DNA of 15,504 nt from Actinomycetota bacterium (GTDB lineage: Bacteria; Actinomycetota; Actinomycetes; Nanopelagicales; Nanopelagicaceae): contig JAPOJL010000010.1 in the NCBI GenBank assembly GCA_029978425.1, positions 1 to 15,504 on the forward strand. The letters run 5' to 3'. The translations under genes and the position numbers were made by a program. Each line of letters begins with the position of its first letter. Positions within the stretch are counted from its first letter, which is position 1. Below are positions 5,713-12,910 of the stretch, in pieces. A model generated the notes under the pieces. That model saw nothing but the letters and a program-made list of their open reading frames with translations, was not told where the DNA came from and made no database searches.

Positions 5713-8189
5713 AACTACCTTTGTCGTGGCTCTCTGAGTTTGTAGTCCTCCCCAAAAACATTACTGTCGACAAGATTGTTGCCGCCTTCGTCAAAGTTGG
5801 TTTTGAAGTAGAAGGTGTAGAGAATCCAGCTGAGTCGATTAAGGGTCCTCTTGTTGTTGGAAAAGTCCTTTCCATCGAAGAGCTCACTGGCCATAAGAAG
5901 CCGATTCGTTATGTGGGGCTTGATTGTGGTGAAAAGAAAACCCGATTCGTTATTTGCGGTGCAACCAATTTTGCAGAAGGTGACTACGTCGTGGTCGCAC
6001 TTCCTGGAGCAGTACTACCTGGAAACTTCGCTATCTCAGCCCGTGAAACCTATGGCAAAACCAGCAACGGAATGATCTGTTCAGCACGTGAACTAGGCCT
6101 CGGCGATGACCACAATGGCATCATTGTTGTGCAAGAGAAAAATCTCAAGGTCGGGGCACCTGCTTTGGATGTGCTTGGTGCAAATGATCCCATCATCGAT
6201 ATCGCGGTTAATCCTGACCGCGGTTATGCGATGAGCGTTAGGGGAGCAGCGCGTGAATTAGCAATGGCGCTCGGAGTGCCTTTTAAAGATGTGAATTCAA
6301 AAGCGCTGATTACGACATTAGAGCGGAAGAAGAAGCGCGGAAAAGTCACGCCAGTTCTTATCACGGATAAGAGTGGGGCATCTCGAATTTACCTACGATC
6401 TCTCACGAATGTGAATCCTTTAAGTCAAACTCCTTCGTGGATGGCGCGCCGACTCACACAAGCGGGCATGCGTCCGATCTCGATTGCAGTCGATATTACA
6501 AATTACGTAATGCTCGAATTGGGTCAACCGCTCCACGCCTTCGATGCTGCGAAGATCGCTGGAAGTTTGCGAGTCCAACGTGCTGGCGCATTCAAAGAGC
6601 TTGTCACGCTCGATAACCAGAAGCGCAAACTCCATAAAGAAGACTTATTGATAGCCGATGATAAGAAGCCACTTGCTCTTGCTGGAACGATGGGCGGACT
6701 CGATTCCGAGGTTACTGAATTCACGGTCTCCATCGCTCTTGAAGCAGCGCACTTTGATTCGGTAGCAATCGCACAAAATTCCCGTCGTCATACCCTTAGC
6801 TCTGAAGCATCCCGTCGTTTTGAACGAGGAGTGGATCCTGCGCTGGCTGAGGTAGCTTCGGCTCGCGCTGCTCATCTTCTTATGGAATTTGCGGGGGCAA
6901 CGTATCTTGGAACTGCGTCAAAAGTTTCAGCTATCGCAAAGCGCACTACTGCCGTCTCTGCTCAGGAAATCTCAGATCTGATCGGTACAACGTACTCCGA
7001 TAAAGAGCTTCAGAAAGCGCTCACCAGTATTGGCTGTGGGATGAAGAAGAACGGTAAAAAATGGAGCGTTGCGCTTCCATCGTGGCGCCCTGATCTTCAC
7101 AATCTTCCAGATTTGGCCGAAGAAGTTGCTCGATTCTATGGATATGACCGTATCCCTTCGATATTGCCTTCGGTAAAGCTTTCGAAGAATGGGCGTTCTG
7201 GTCTTACTCCATTGCAAAATCGTAAACGTGCCCTCGCCCTTAAATTGGCACATCGAGGACTTGTTGAAGTTCACAACTATCCATTTGTAAGTGACCACCA
7301 GATGCAACTTTTTGGATTCACAGGGGATCGCGCCAAGACTTTTACTATCGCAAATCCAATGTCTGATGAATATCCACATCTGCGCACCCATCTCACGCCT
7401 GGACTTCTCGCTGCGGCAGCCCGTAACTTGTCGCGCGGTGAAAAGTCTGTAGCGCTCTTTGAAACCGGTTCTATCTTTAGAAACACAGAGAAGATTGAAA
7501 CTCCAGGAAACATAAGCACCTCAAAGCGTCCAAGTGCCGCTCAAATCAAGAAGATCTACGAGAGCGTGCCCAAACAAGCGCTACATATCGGTGGCGTTAT
7601 TGCCGGTGAATTTGTTGGTTCTGGATGGTGGGGTAAGGGACGAATGGTGGATTGGAGCGATGCCGTTGATCTCGCCGCCGAACTCATCACAGAGACGGGC
7701 CATGAATTTAGCGTTCACAACGTTGAACTTGCACCATCGCATCCAGGTCGTTGCGCTGAATTTCGAGTGAACAACAAAGCGGTTGCCCATGCGGGTGAAA
7801 TTCATCCGCGCATCACGACAGCCTTAGGACTTCCGGAAAGAACCGTTGCATTCGCGCTCATTGTTGATGCCATTCCATTTGCGTCTCCGGTTCAAGCCAT
7901 ACCCGTCAATACAATGCCGGCGGCGATTCAAGATATCTCGCTTTTCGTCGACCAGAAGGTGTCGGCCGGTGATGTTGAAGCGGCACTTGTTGAAGGCGCC
8001 GGAGAATTGCTCGAGAGCATCCAACTCTTTGATCGTTTCCAAAAGCCAGGAGAATCTCAAGTCTCGCTAGCTTTCTCACTCGTTTTCCGTGCGCCTAATC
8101 GAACGCTAACTGCCGATGAAGTCTCAGCGCTACGCGAGGCAGCAGGAGCTAGCGCTGTAAAGAAATGCGGGGCTCAGATACGCTCGTAA
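5709..8189 (+). CDS. pheT: phenylalanine--tRNA ligase beta subunit
   Basis: 826-residue beta subunit, full length. Domains in order: an N-terminal segment; an EMAP/OB-fold tRNA-binding domain (about 45-155, GPLVVGKVLSIEEL to GDDHNGIIVV); the B3/4 editing domain that hydrolyses mischarged Tyr-tRNA-Phe (about 215-385, with LGQPLHAFDA, His276, and SSEASRRFERGVDP from 364); B5 (about 410-475); a catalytic-like core (to about 690) that has lost activity in this family; and a C-terminal FDX-ACB anticodon-binding domain (about 735-826). It starts within the last codons of pheS (ATGA overlap). Its stop codon is followed directly by the ARG-box operator of argC, so the pheST transcript may run into the arg operon unless stopped; no terminator hairpin is visible there. 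Confidence 0.97.
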   Translation: MKLPLSWLSEFVVLPKNITVDKIVAAFVKVGFEVEGVENPAESIKGPLVVGKVLSIEELTGHKKPIRYVGLDCGEKKTRFVICGATNFAEGDYVVVALPGAVLPGNFAISARETYGKTSNGMICSARELGLGDDHNGIIVVQEKNLKVGAPALDVLGANDPIIDIAVNPDRGYAMSVRGAARELAMALGVPFKDVNSKALITTLERKKKRGKVTPVLITDKSGASRIYLRSLTNVNPLSQTPSWMARRLTQAGMRPISIAVDITNYVMLELGQPLHAFDAAKIAGSLRVQRAGAFKELVTLDNQKRKLHKEDLLIADDKKPLALAGTMGGLDSEVTEFTVSIALEAAHFDSVAIAQNSRRHTLSSEASRRFERGVDPALAEVASARAAHLLMEFAGATYLGTASKVSAIAKRTTAVSAQEISDLIGTTYSDKELQKALTSIGCGMKKNGKKWSVALPSWRPDLHNLPDLAEEVARFYGYDRIPSILPSVKLSKNGRSGLTPLQNRKRALALKLAHRGLVEVHNYPFVSDHQMQLFGFTGDRAKTFTIANPMSDEYPHLRTHLTPGLLAAAARNLSRGEKSVALFETGSIFRNTEKIETPGNISTSKRPSAAQIKKIYESVPKQALHIGGVIAGEFVGSGWWGKGRMVDWSDAVDLAAELITETGHEFSVHNVELAPSHPGRCAEFRVNNKAVAHAGEIHPRITTALGLPERTVAFALIVDAIPFASPVQAIPVNTMPAAIQDISLFVDQKVSAGDVEAALVEGAGELLESIQLFDRFQKPGESQVSLAFSLVFRAPNRTLTADEVSALREAAGASAVKKCGAQIRS

Positions 8190-8190
8190 A

Positions 8191-8224
8191 TGTATAAATA
8201 TGCATAGATTTGCATAGATATACA
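8191..8224 (+). promoter_or_regulatory. tandem ARG boxes (ArgR operator) before argC
   Basis: Box 1 is TGTAT-AAAT-ATGCA (8191-8204) and box 2 is TGCAT-AGAT-ATACA (8211-8224), its mirror image; 26 of 34 bases fit one dyad centred between 8207 and 8208. The 5-4-5 layout equals that of E. coli ARG boxes (TGAAT, four A/T, ATTCA). Box centres are 20 bp apart, two helical turns, against 21 in E. coli. A third overlapping box, TGCAT-AGAT-TTGCA (8201-8214), lies between, so the units repeat every 10 bases. Position before argC and over the predicted -35, with argR in the operon, make ArgR the clear candidate ligand. Starts one base after the pheT stop. Confidence 0.85.
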
Positions 8225-8238
8225 AAAGGCTTTACTCT
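8210..8238 (+). promoter_or_regulatory. probable argC promoter, leaderless
   Basis: -35 TTGCAT (8210-8215), a 17-base spacer and -10 TACTCT (8233-8238, TANNNT). Six bases then separate the -10 from the argC ATG, placing the transcription start at or beside the start codon. The -35 lies inside ARG box 2, so bound ArgR would block polymerase. No Shine-Dalgarno is seen before the ATG. Confidence 0.55.
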
Positions 8239-8244
8239 ACGTCT

Positions 8245-9276
8245 ATGAAGATTGGGGTAGTGGGGGCTAGCGGATACGCGGGCGGAGAGCTTTTAAGGCT
8301 GCTCTCAAAACATCCTGAATTTGAAGCTATCTACCTAGCGGCAGGCTCAAATGCAGGGGAGAAGATCACTTCAATCCACTCTCACCTTGTCGCGTATTCC
8401 AATAGAAGTTTCTCGGCTACATCTGCAAGTGAGATAAACAAGTGTGATCTGGTCTTCCTAGCACTTCCACATGGTGAGTCGGCATCACTTGTAAAAGAAA
8501 TCAGCCCACAAGTAAAGATTGTAGATTTAGGCGCCGATTTTCGATTGAAAAATGCGCCATCCTGGAAAAAGTATTACAACGATAGTTATGCCGGAGCCTG
8601 GCTATATGCCATTCCGGAACTACCTGGAAAACGCGCCGCCATCGCAGCCGCGGACCGCGTTGCAAATCCGGGTTGCTATGCCACCGCGATCGCACTTGCA
8701 GCCGCTCCTGCAGTGCGCGGCGGCGGAATAGATGCATCGGACATAGTTGTGGTCGCCGCGAGCGGCACAACAGGGGCTGGACGTACTTCGAAAGTTAACC
8801 TCAGCGCTAGCGAGATTATGAACTCCATGACATCCTACAAATTCGGTGGCGTTCATCAACACACGCCCGAGATCGAAGAAACTCTTGGTGAATTACAAGG
8901 TGATGGAGATAGTTCTGCTGTAAAGATTTCCTTCACGCCTATTTTGGCGCCGATGCCACGAGGAATATTGGCTACCGTCACTATGAAGACATCGCAAGAT
9001 GAAAAATCGCTCCGCGCTTTGTATGAGAGTGCGTATTCACGGGAACCATTTGTAAAACTCTTAGAACCTGGATTTCTCCCAGAAACCTCGTCGCTGATTG
9101 GTTCGAATGCAGTTCACATGCAAATTGCGGTAGATCCACATACATCAAGGCTTATTGTCTCTGTCGCAATCGATAACTTAGGAAAAGGCGCAGCAGGGCA
9201 GGCGCTACAAAACGCCAACATAATGGCGGGTCTCGATGAGACCCTGGGGCTAGATGCCATGGGAATTGGACAATGA
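8245..9276 (+). CDS. argC: N-acetyl-gamma-glutamyl-phosphate reductase
   Basis: 343 residues, normal family length. Reduces N-acetylglutamyl phosphate to the semialdehyde with NADPH, the third step of arginine synthesis, in the cytoplasm. The N-terminal Rossmann motif GASGYAGGELLRLL (7-20) binds NADPH. The catalytic cysteine is Cys144 in ANPGCYATA. Further family motifs are LGADFRL, GTTGAGR and HQHTPEIEE. First gene of argCJBDRH-tyrS. It starts at the ATG directly behind a predicted -10 element, which argues for a leaderless message, and it is the gene controlled most directly by the ARG boxes. Its stop overlaps the argJ ATG by four bases (ATGA). Confidence 0.97.
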   Translation: MKIGVVGASGYAGGELLRLLSKHPEFEAIYLAAGSNAGEKITSIHSHLVAYSNRSFSATSASEINKCDLVFLALPHGESASLVKEISPQVKIVDLGADFRLKNAPSWKKYYNDSYAGAWLYAIPELPGKRAAIAAADRVANPGCYATAIALAAAPAVRGGGIDASDIVVVAASGTTGAGRTSKVNLSASEIMNSMTSYKFGGVHQHTPEIEETLGELQGDGDSSAVKISFTPILAPMPRGILATVTMKTSQDEKSLRALYESAYSREPFVKLLEPGFLPETSSLIGSNAVHMQIAVDPHTSRLIVSVAIDNLGKGAAGQALQNANIMAGLDETLGLDAMGIGQ

Positions 9277-10424
9277 CAACTTCATTGCCACAGGGTTTCC
9301 GAGGCGCGGGTATCTCTGCTGGCATTAAAAGTTCAGGCCTGAAAGACCTAACCCTGATTGTTAATGACGGCCCGCAGCTATTTGGGACTGCAGTTTTTAC
9401 GACGAATCAAGTTGTTGCCGCTCCCGTCACATGGACGCGCCAAATAATTAAGGATCAAATAGTGGCTGCAGTACTTCTTAACAGCGGCTGCGCTAATGCT
9501 TGTACTGGTCCAGATGGTTTTGCGGATACCCATCGCTCTGCTGAAAAGGTGGCTGAGGTGCTGGGAATATCAGCGAGCGATGTTGGAATCTGTTCTACGG
9601 GGTTGATTGGGATGCGTTTGCCAATGGATGCGCTGATGAGCGGGATTGATAAAGCGCATAAGAATTTAAACAAGGATTCTTTGATCGATGTAGCAACAGG
9701 AATCATGACTACTGACTCCAAACCAAAAATTGCAATACAGGAATCACAAGGTGCACAGTTTGCGGGAATCGCTAAAGGCGCAGGAATGTTGGCGCCCGCG
9801 ATGGCAACGATGCTCTCTGTCATCATGACAGATGCAATTGTGGAGCCAAAGGTTGCAAGTGTCGTATTCCAAGATGTTGTCGATAGAACTTTCAATCGCA
9901 TTGATTCAGATGGTTGTACTTCCACTAATGACACAGTCTTGTTGATGTCATCAGGAGCATCGGGGGTGACTCTCTCGGAAGACGATTTGCGAGCAGCCCT
10001 TTTCAATATTGCAGATAGTTTGGCACGTCAGCTTATTGCTGACGCCGAAGGTCATTCCAAGATCATCTCCATCACGACCGTTAATGCCAAAAGTGAGAGA
10101 GATGCTGTGGAGATAGGACGAGCATGTGCGCGTAATAATCTATTGAAATGCGCGCTCCACGGAGAGGATCCAAATTGGGGGAGAATTCTTGCTGCGATTG
10201 GCACTACAAACGCTGTGCTCGATCCGCAGAAGATTGATGTCACTCTCAATGGAGTCAAAGTCTGTGAATCAAGCGCTCCGGGCCAGCCACGTGATCTTGT
10301 GGATATGAAAAATGAGCTCATTGAAATTGTGATTGATCTTCATATGGGTAGTTCTGCAGCAACAGTCTGGACTAATGATTTGACTGCAGAATATGTTCAC
10401 GAGAATTCGGCATACGCAACATGA
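9273..10424 (+). CDS. argJ: bifunctional ornithine acetyltransferase / N-acetylglutamate synthase
   Basis: 383 residues. Moves the acetyl group from N-acetylornithine to glutamate, closing the acetyl cycle; many members also make N-acetylglutamate from acetyl-CoA. The protein cleaves itself into alpha and beta chains before a Thr nucleophile: here Thr179 in KGAGMLAPAMATMLS. Upstream are CANACTGPDG and the oxyanion-type motif CSTGLIG; downstream DSDGCTSTNDT and EDPNWGRILAAIG, typical of the beta chain. Whether it is mono- or bifunctional cannot be told from motifs alone. No argA or argE is in the window, which fits a cyclic pathway. Coupled by ATGA overlaps to argC before and argB after it. 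Confidence 0.96.
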   Translation: MTTSLPQGFRGAGISAGIKSSGLKDLTLIVNDGPQLFGTAVFTTNQVVAAPVTWTRQIIKDQIVAAVLLNSGCANACTGPDGFADTHRSAEKVAEVLGISASDVGICSTGLIGMRLPMDALMSGIDKAHKNLNKDSLIDVATGIMTTDSKPKIAIQESQGAQFAGIAKGAGMLAPAMATMLSVIMTDAIVEPKVASVVFQDVVDRTFNRIDSDGCTSTNDTVLLMSSGASGVTLSEDDLRAALFNIADSLARQLIADAEGHSKIISITTVNAKSERDAVEIGRACARNNLLKCALHGEDPNWGRILAAIGTTNAVLDPQKIDVTLNGVKVCESSAPGQPRDLVDMKNELIEIVIDLHMGSSAATVWTNDLTAEYVHENSAYAT

Positions 10425-11179
10425 TCGTTATCAAATTTGGTGGCCATGCGATGGGGGAGAGCTCCGCGGCTTGGATGAAAGAGATTGCTACGCAGTTCAC
10501 AAATGGTGAGAAATTTGTCATTGTGCATGGGGGTGGACCCCATATCGACGCTGAGTTAAAGGTTCGAGGAATTGAGAAAAAATCGGTCAATGGTTTTCGC
10601 ATCACTACTCCAGAGATTATGCATGTGGTGGAAATGGTGCTTACTGGAACTGTGCTGCGTTCTGTAGTTCGTTCTTTGCGAGCAGCAGGTTTACCTGCGG
10701 TCGGAATTACGGGAAGCGATGATGGGCTTCTAGAGGTCAAGGTTAGGGACGTAGAAAAACTAGGTCTTGTTGGTGAAGTTGTGAAAGTTAACCCAGGAAT
10801 CATCAATGACTTGCTCGATATGGGATACCTACCCGTTATCTCGCCTGTTGCCAATGACAGCGCTGGACAAGCTCTCAATATAAATGCTGATATCGCAGCG
10901 GGTGCAATTGCAGGAGCTTTGCGCGCAAATCAGATGCTCTTCATGACCGATGTCCCGGGCATCTACGCCCAGTGGCCAGATAAAGACTCTCTCATCTCTG
11001 AAGTAAGCGTTGCGGAGTTGAAAGATATGACTTTCGCAGATGGCATGGTTCCTAAAGTAGAGGCTGCGATTAATGCCGTGGAATCAGGCGCTACATCTGC
11101 TCGAATTATGGATGGCACCTCATTACTAGCTTTCACGGATGCGCTTCAAGGAAAGGGTGGAACATGGGTACGACAGTAA
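10421..11179 (+). CDS. argB: acetylglutamate kinase, short form
   Basis: 252-residue amino acid kinase that phosphorylates N-acetylglutamate, the second step of the pathway. Motifs: VIKFGGHAM (3-11) for ATP phosphate binding, VHGGGPHID (34-42) for the acetylglutamate site, NINADIAAGAIAGAL, MTDVPGIY and the C-terminal GMVPKVEAAINAV. Arginine-inhibited hexameric kinases, usual in actinobacteria, have about 290-300 residues with an extra N-terminal helix of 20-25 residues. That helix is missing: an in-frame TGA lies at 10376-10378 and the 14 codons between it and the ATG hold no start. The C-terminal loop is also short. The form is therefore like the arginine-insensitive dimeric E. coli enzyme (258 residues). 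Overlaps argJ by four bases and argD by sixteen. Confidence 0.96.
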   Translation: MIVIKFGGHAMGESSAAWMKEIATQFTNGEKFVIVHGGGPHIDAELKVRGIEKKSVNGFRITTPEIMHVVEMVLTGTVLRSVVRSLRAAGLPAVGITGSDDGLLEVKVRDVEKLGLVGEVVKVNPGIINDLLDMGYLPVISPVANDSAGQALNINADIAAGAIAGALRANQMLFMTDVPGIYAQWPDKDSLISEVSVAELKDMTFADGMVPKVEAAINAVESGATSARIMDGTSLLAFTDALQGKGGTWVRQ

Positions 11180-12384
11180 GAAAACCCATAGCGAAGAATT
11201 CCGCAATCAAGTCGAATAGAAAGATTGCTGAACAATGGAGCGCGTTGATGCAATCGAACTACGGAACTCCAGCAATCGGTTTAGTGCGTGGTAAAGGTAT
11301 TGAGGTATGGGATGTCGAAGGCAAGAAGTATTTGGATTTTCTCGGTGGGATTGCCACCAACATTCTGGGGCATAACAACCCAGCAATTGTTTCTGCTATT
11401 GCTAAACAAAGTAAAACTCTTAGCCACGTGAGTAATTTCTATGCCCACGAACCGGCTCTGCTCCTAGCTCAGAAATTAAAAGAGATGACCGGTGATGATT
11501 CTGCGCGCATCTTCTTCTGTAATTCAGGAGCCGAGGCCAATGAAGCGGCGCTCAAGATTTCCCGCCGAACAGGAAAGAAGAAAGTAGTTGCTGCATCGGG
11601 TGCATTTCATGGCAGAACTATGGGCGCTCTTTCGCTAACCGGACAACCCTCCAAACGTGATCCCTTCAAGCCTTTACTGCCTGGAGTGCGTCATGTTCCT
11701 TACGGAGATATCAAAGCTTTAAGGAGAGCCGTAACAAAGCGCACTGCAATGGTGATTCTTGAACCAATCATGGGTGAAGCTGGAGTAGTTGTTCCGCCTG
11801 CGGGATATCTCAAGGCGGCGCGAGAGATTTGTTCGGCAAAAGGTGCGTTGCTTGTCATTGACGCTGTGCAAACTGGTATGGGGCGGACCGGACAATGGTT
11901 TGGTTATGAGGATGAAGGAATTATCCCTGATGTCATCACTCTGGCTAAAGGTCTTGGCGGGGGATTGCCACTTGGCGCGATGATTGCGCTGGGAAAAACT
12001 GCAGATCTTTTAACTCCAGGAAGTCATGGAACCACTTTTGGTGGAAATCCCATCGCAGCAGCAGCAGCGCTGGCAACAATCGATGAGATTGAAAAAGGTA
12101 AATATAAGTCCCTCAATCTTGTCAAAGGTGCGCTTCTTAGAAATCTTCTCTCGCCCATTATTGGAGTAACAAAAGTTCGCGGCAAAGGTTTATTGATTGG
12201 AATTATTCTAAAAGATTCCAAGGCTAAGGATGTTGCGGCAGCGCTTCTCAAACGAGGTTTCCTTGTAAACGCAGCAAACGATGAAGTGATTCGTATTGCA
12301 CCTGCATATGTTGTAAGCGATCGGCAGATTATGAGTTTTGTCTCAGCCTTCAACGATATCTGCGAGGAGATCTACGGTGGCTAA
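11164..12384 (+). CDS. argD: acetylornithine aminotransferase
   Basis: 406-residue PLP-dependent class III aminotransferase that converts N-acetylglutamate semialdehyde to N-acetylornithine with glutamate as donor. Visible are the N-terminal YGTPAIGLVRGKG and VWDVEGKKYLDFLGGIA, the cofactor site FFCNSGAEANEAALKISRR, the FHGRTMGALSLTGQ segment, the PLP-ring Asp in VIDAVQTGMGRTG, and the Schiff-base Lys262 in TLAKGLGGGLPLGAM. ATG 11164 is chosen for its purine-rich ribosome site just upstream (AAAGGGTGG, 11152-11160); the first 20 residues are basic and not conserved, and the next in-frame ATG (11248) would remove 28 residues. It overlaps argB by 16 bases and argR by 8. argF, which often follows argD in mycobacteria, is absent here. 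Confidence 0.96.
   Translation: MGTTVRKPIAKNSAIKSNRKIAEQWSALMQSNYGTPAIGLVRGKGIEVWDVEGKKYLDFLGGIATNILGHNNPAIVSAIAKQSKTLSHVSNFYAHEPALLLAQKLKEMTGDDSARIFFCNSGAEANEAALKISRRTGKKKVVAASGAFHGRTMGALSLTGQPSKRDPFKPLLPGVRHVPYGDIKALRRAVTKRTAMVILEPIMGEAGVVVPPAGYLKAAREICSAKGALLVIDAVQTGMGRTGQWFGYEDEGIIPDVITLAKGLGGGLPLGAMIALGKTADLLTPGSHGTTFGGNPIAAAAALATIDEIEKGKYKSLNLVKGALLRNLLSPIIGVTKVRGKGLLIGIILKDSKAKDVAAALLKRGFLVNAANDEVIRIAPAYVVSDRQIMSFVSAFNDICEEIYGG
12365..12370 (+). promoter_or_regulatory. Shine-Dalgarno that decides the argR start (AGGAGA)
   Basis: AGGAGA lies within the end of argD, six bases before GTG 12377. It is the reason to prefer this GTG over the in-frame ATG at 12338, which has no ribosome site and would add 13 residues unlike the family. 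Confidence 0.75.
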
Positions 12385-12910
12385 AAAAGGTGGTATCTCC
12401 TCAAACGCACGACGTGCACTCGTGATTTCATACGTAAATCAAGGACAGGTGCGCTCCCAAAGTGATCTCGTTGAATTATTAGCAGATGAAGGAATCGACG
12501 TCACTCAAGCAACTGCTAGTAGAGATCTTGAGGATGTCGGTGCGGTCCGTGGAAAAGATGCCAGTGGGGTAATGCGATATCAATTGATGAACTCTGAGGT
12601 CGAACCGCTTGCGCGCATGGCTCGAGTATCAGATGAATTGGTTTTAAGTATCACTGCGAGCGGAAATCTTGTTGTGGTGAAAACCCCTCCAGGCGGTGCT
12701 CAATTACTAGCAAGCGCACTCGATCGCGCTTCGCAATCGGGTGAACTCTCCTCGATCATTGGAACTATCGCTGGTGATGACACAGTGCTTGTTATCTCGC
12801 GAAACGCCACGGGTGGCAAAGCCTTAGCTGTTCAACTCCGTGATTTCATTGGGTCTGCTTTAAGTAAGAAAACAACTGGTGGTTCACGTAAGCAGAAAGC
12901 GAGACGTTGA
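12377..12910 (+). CDS. argR: arginine repressor
   Basis: 177-residue hexameric repressor that binds ARG boxes when loaded with arginine. The N-terminal winged helix-turn-helix (about 9-75) starts at SSNARRALVISYV and contains VTQATASRDLEDVGAV (42-57), with the DNA-contacting Ser48-Arg49; most relatives have TQATVSRD. A linker leads to the oligomerisation and arginine-binding domain (about 85-157) with GTIAGDDT (129-136), whose Asp pair binds arginine. A basic tail follows (KKTTGGSRKQKARR). Start GTG 12377 gives the expected MAKKGG-type beginning. Encoded between argD (8-base overlap) and argH (1-base overlap, TGATG), so the regulator sits in its own target operon and should repress itself through the operator at 8191-8224. 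Confidence 0.95.
   Translation: MAKKGGISSNARRALVISYVNQGQVRSQSDLVELLADEGIDVTQATASRDLEDVGAVRGKDASGVMRYQLMNSEVEPLARMARVSDELVLSITASGNLVVVKTPPGGAQLLASALDRASQSGELSSIIGTIAGDDTVLVISRNATGGKALAVQLRDFIGSALSKKTTGGSRKQKARR

Noticed and set aside
6972..7391. 139-codon open frame on the minus strand opposite pheT
   Set aside because: Shadow of the intact pheT core region, no start signals and no family resemblance.
9455..10006. 183-codon open frame on the minus strand opposite argJ
   Set aside because: It lies wholly inside an intact argJ gene, has no ribosome site or promoter, and its product is a low-complexity Ser/Ala/Ile-rich sequence that mirrors argJ codon use.
10372..10878. 168-codon open frame on the minus strand opposite argB
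   Set aside because: Antisense to a complete argB with all motifs; Ser/Thr/Pro-rich product without recognisable family features.
12338..12376. Longer argR product starting at ATG 12338
   Set aside because: It would overlap argD by 47 bases, has no ribosome site, and GTG 12377 has both a strong AGGAGA and the family-typical N-terminus.
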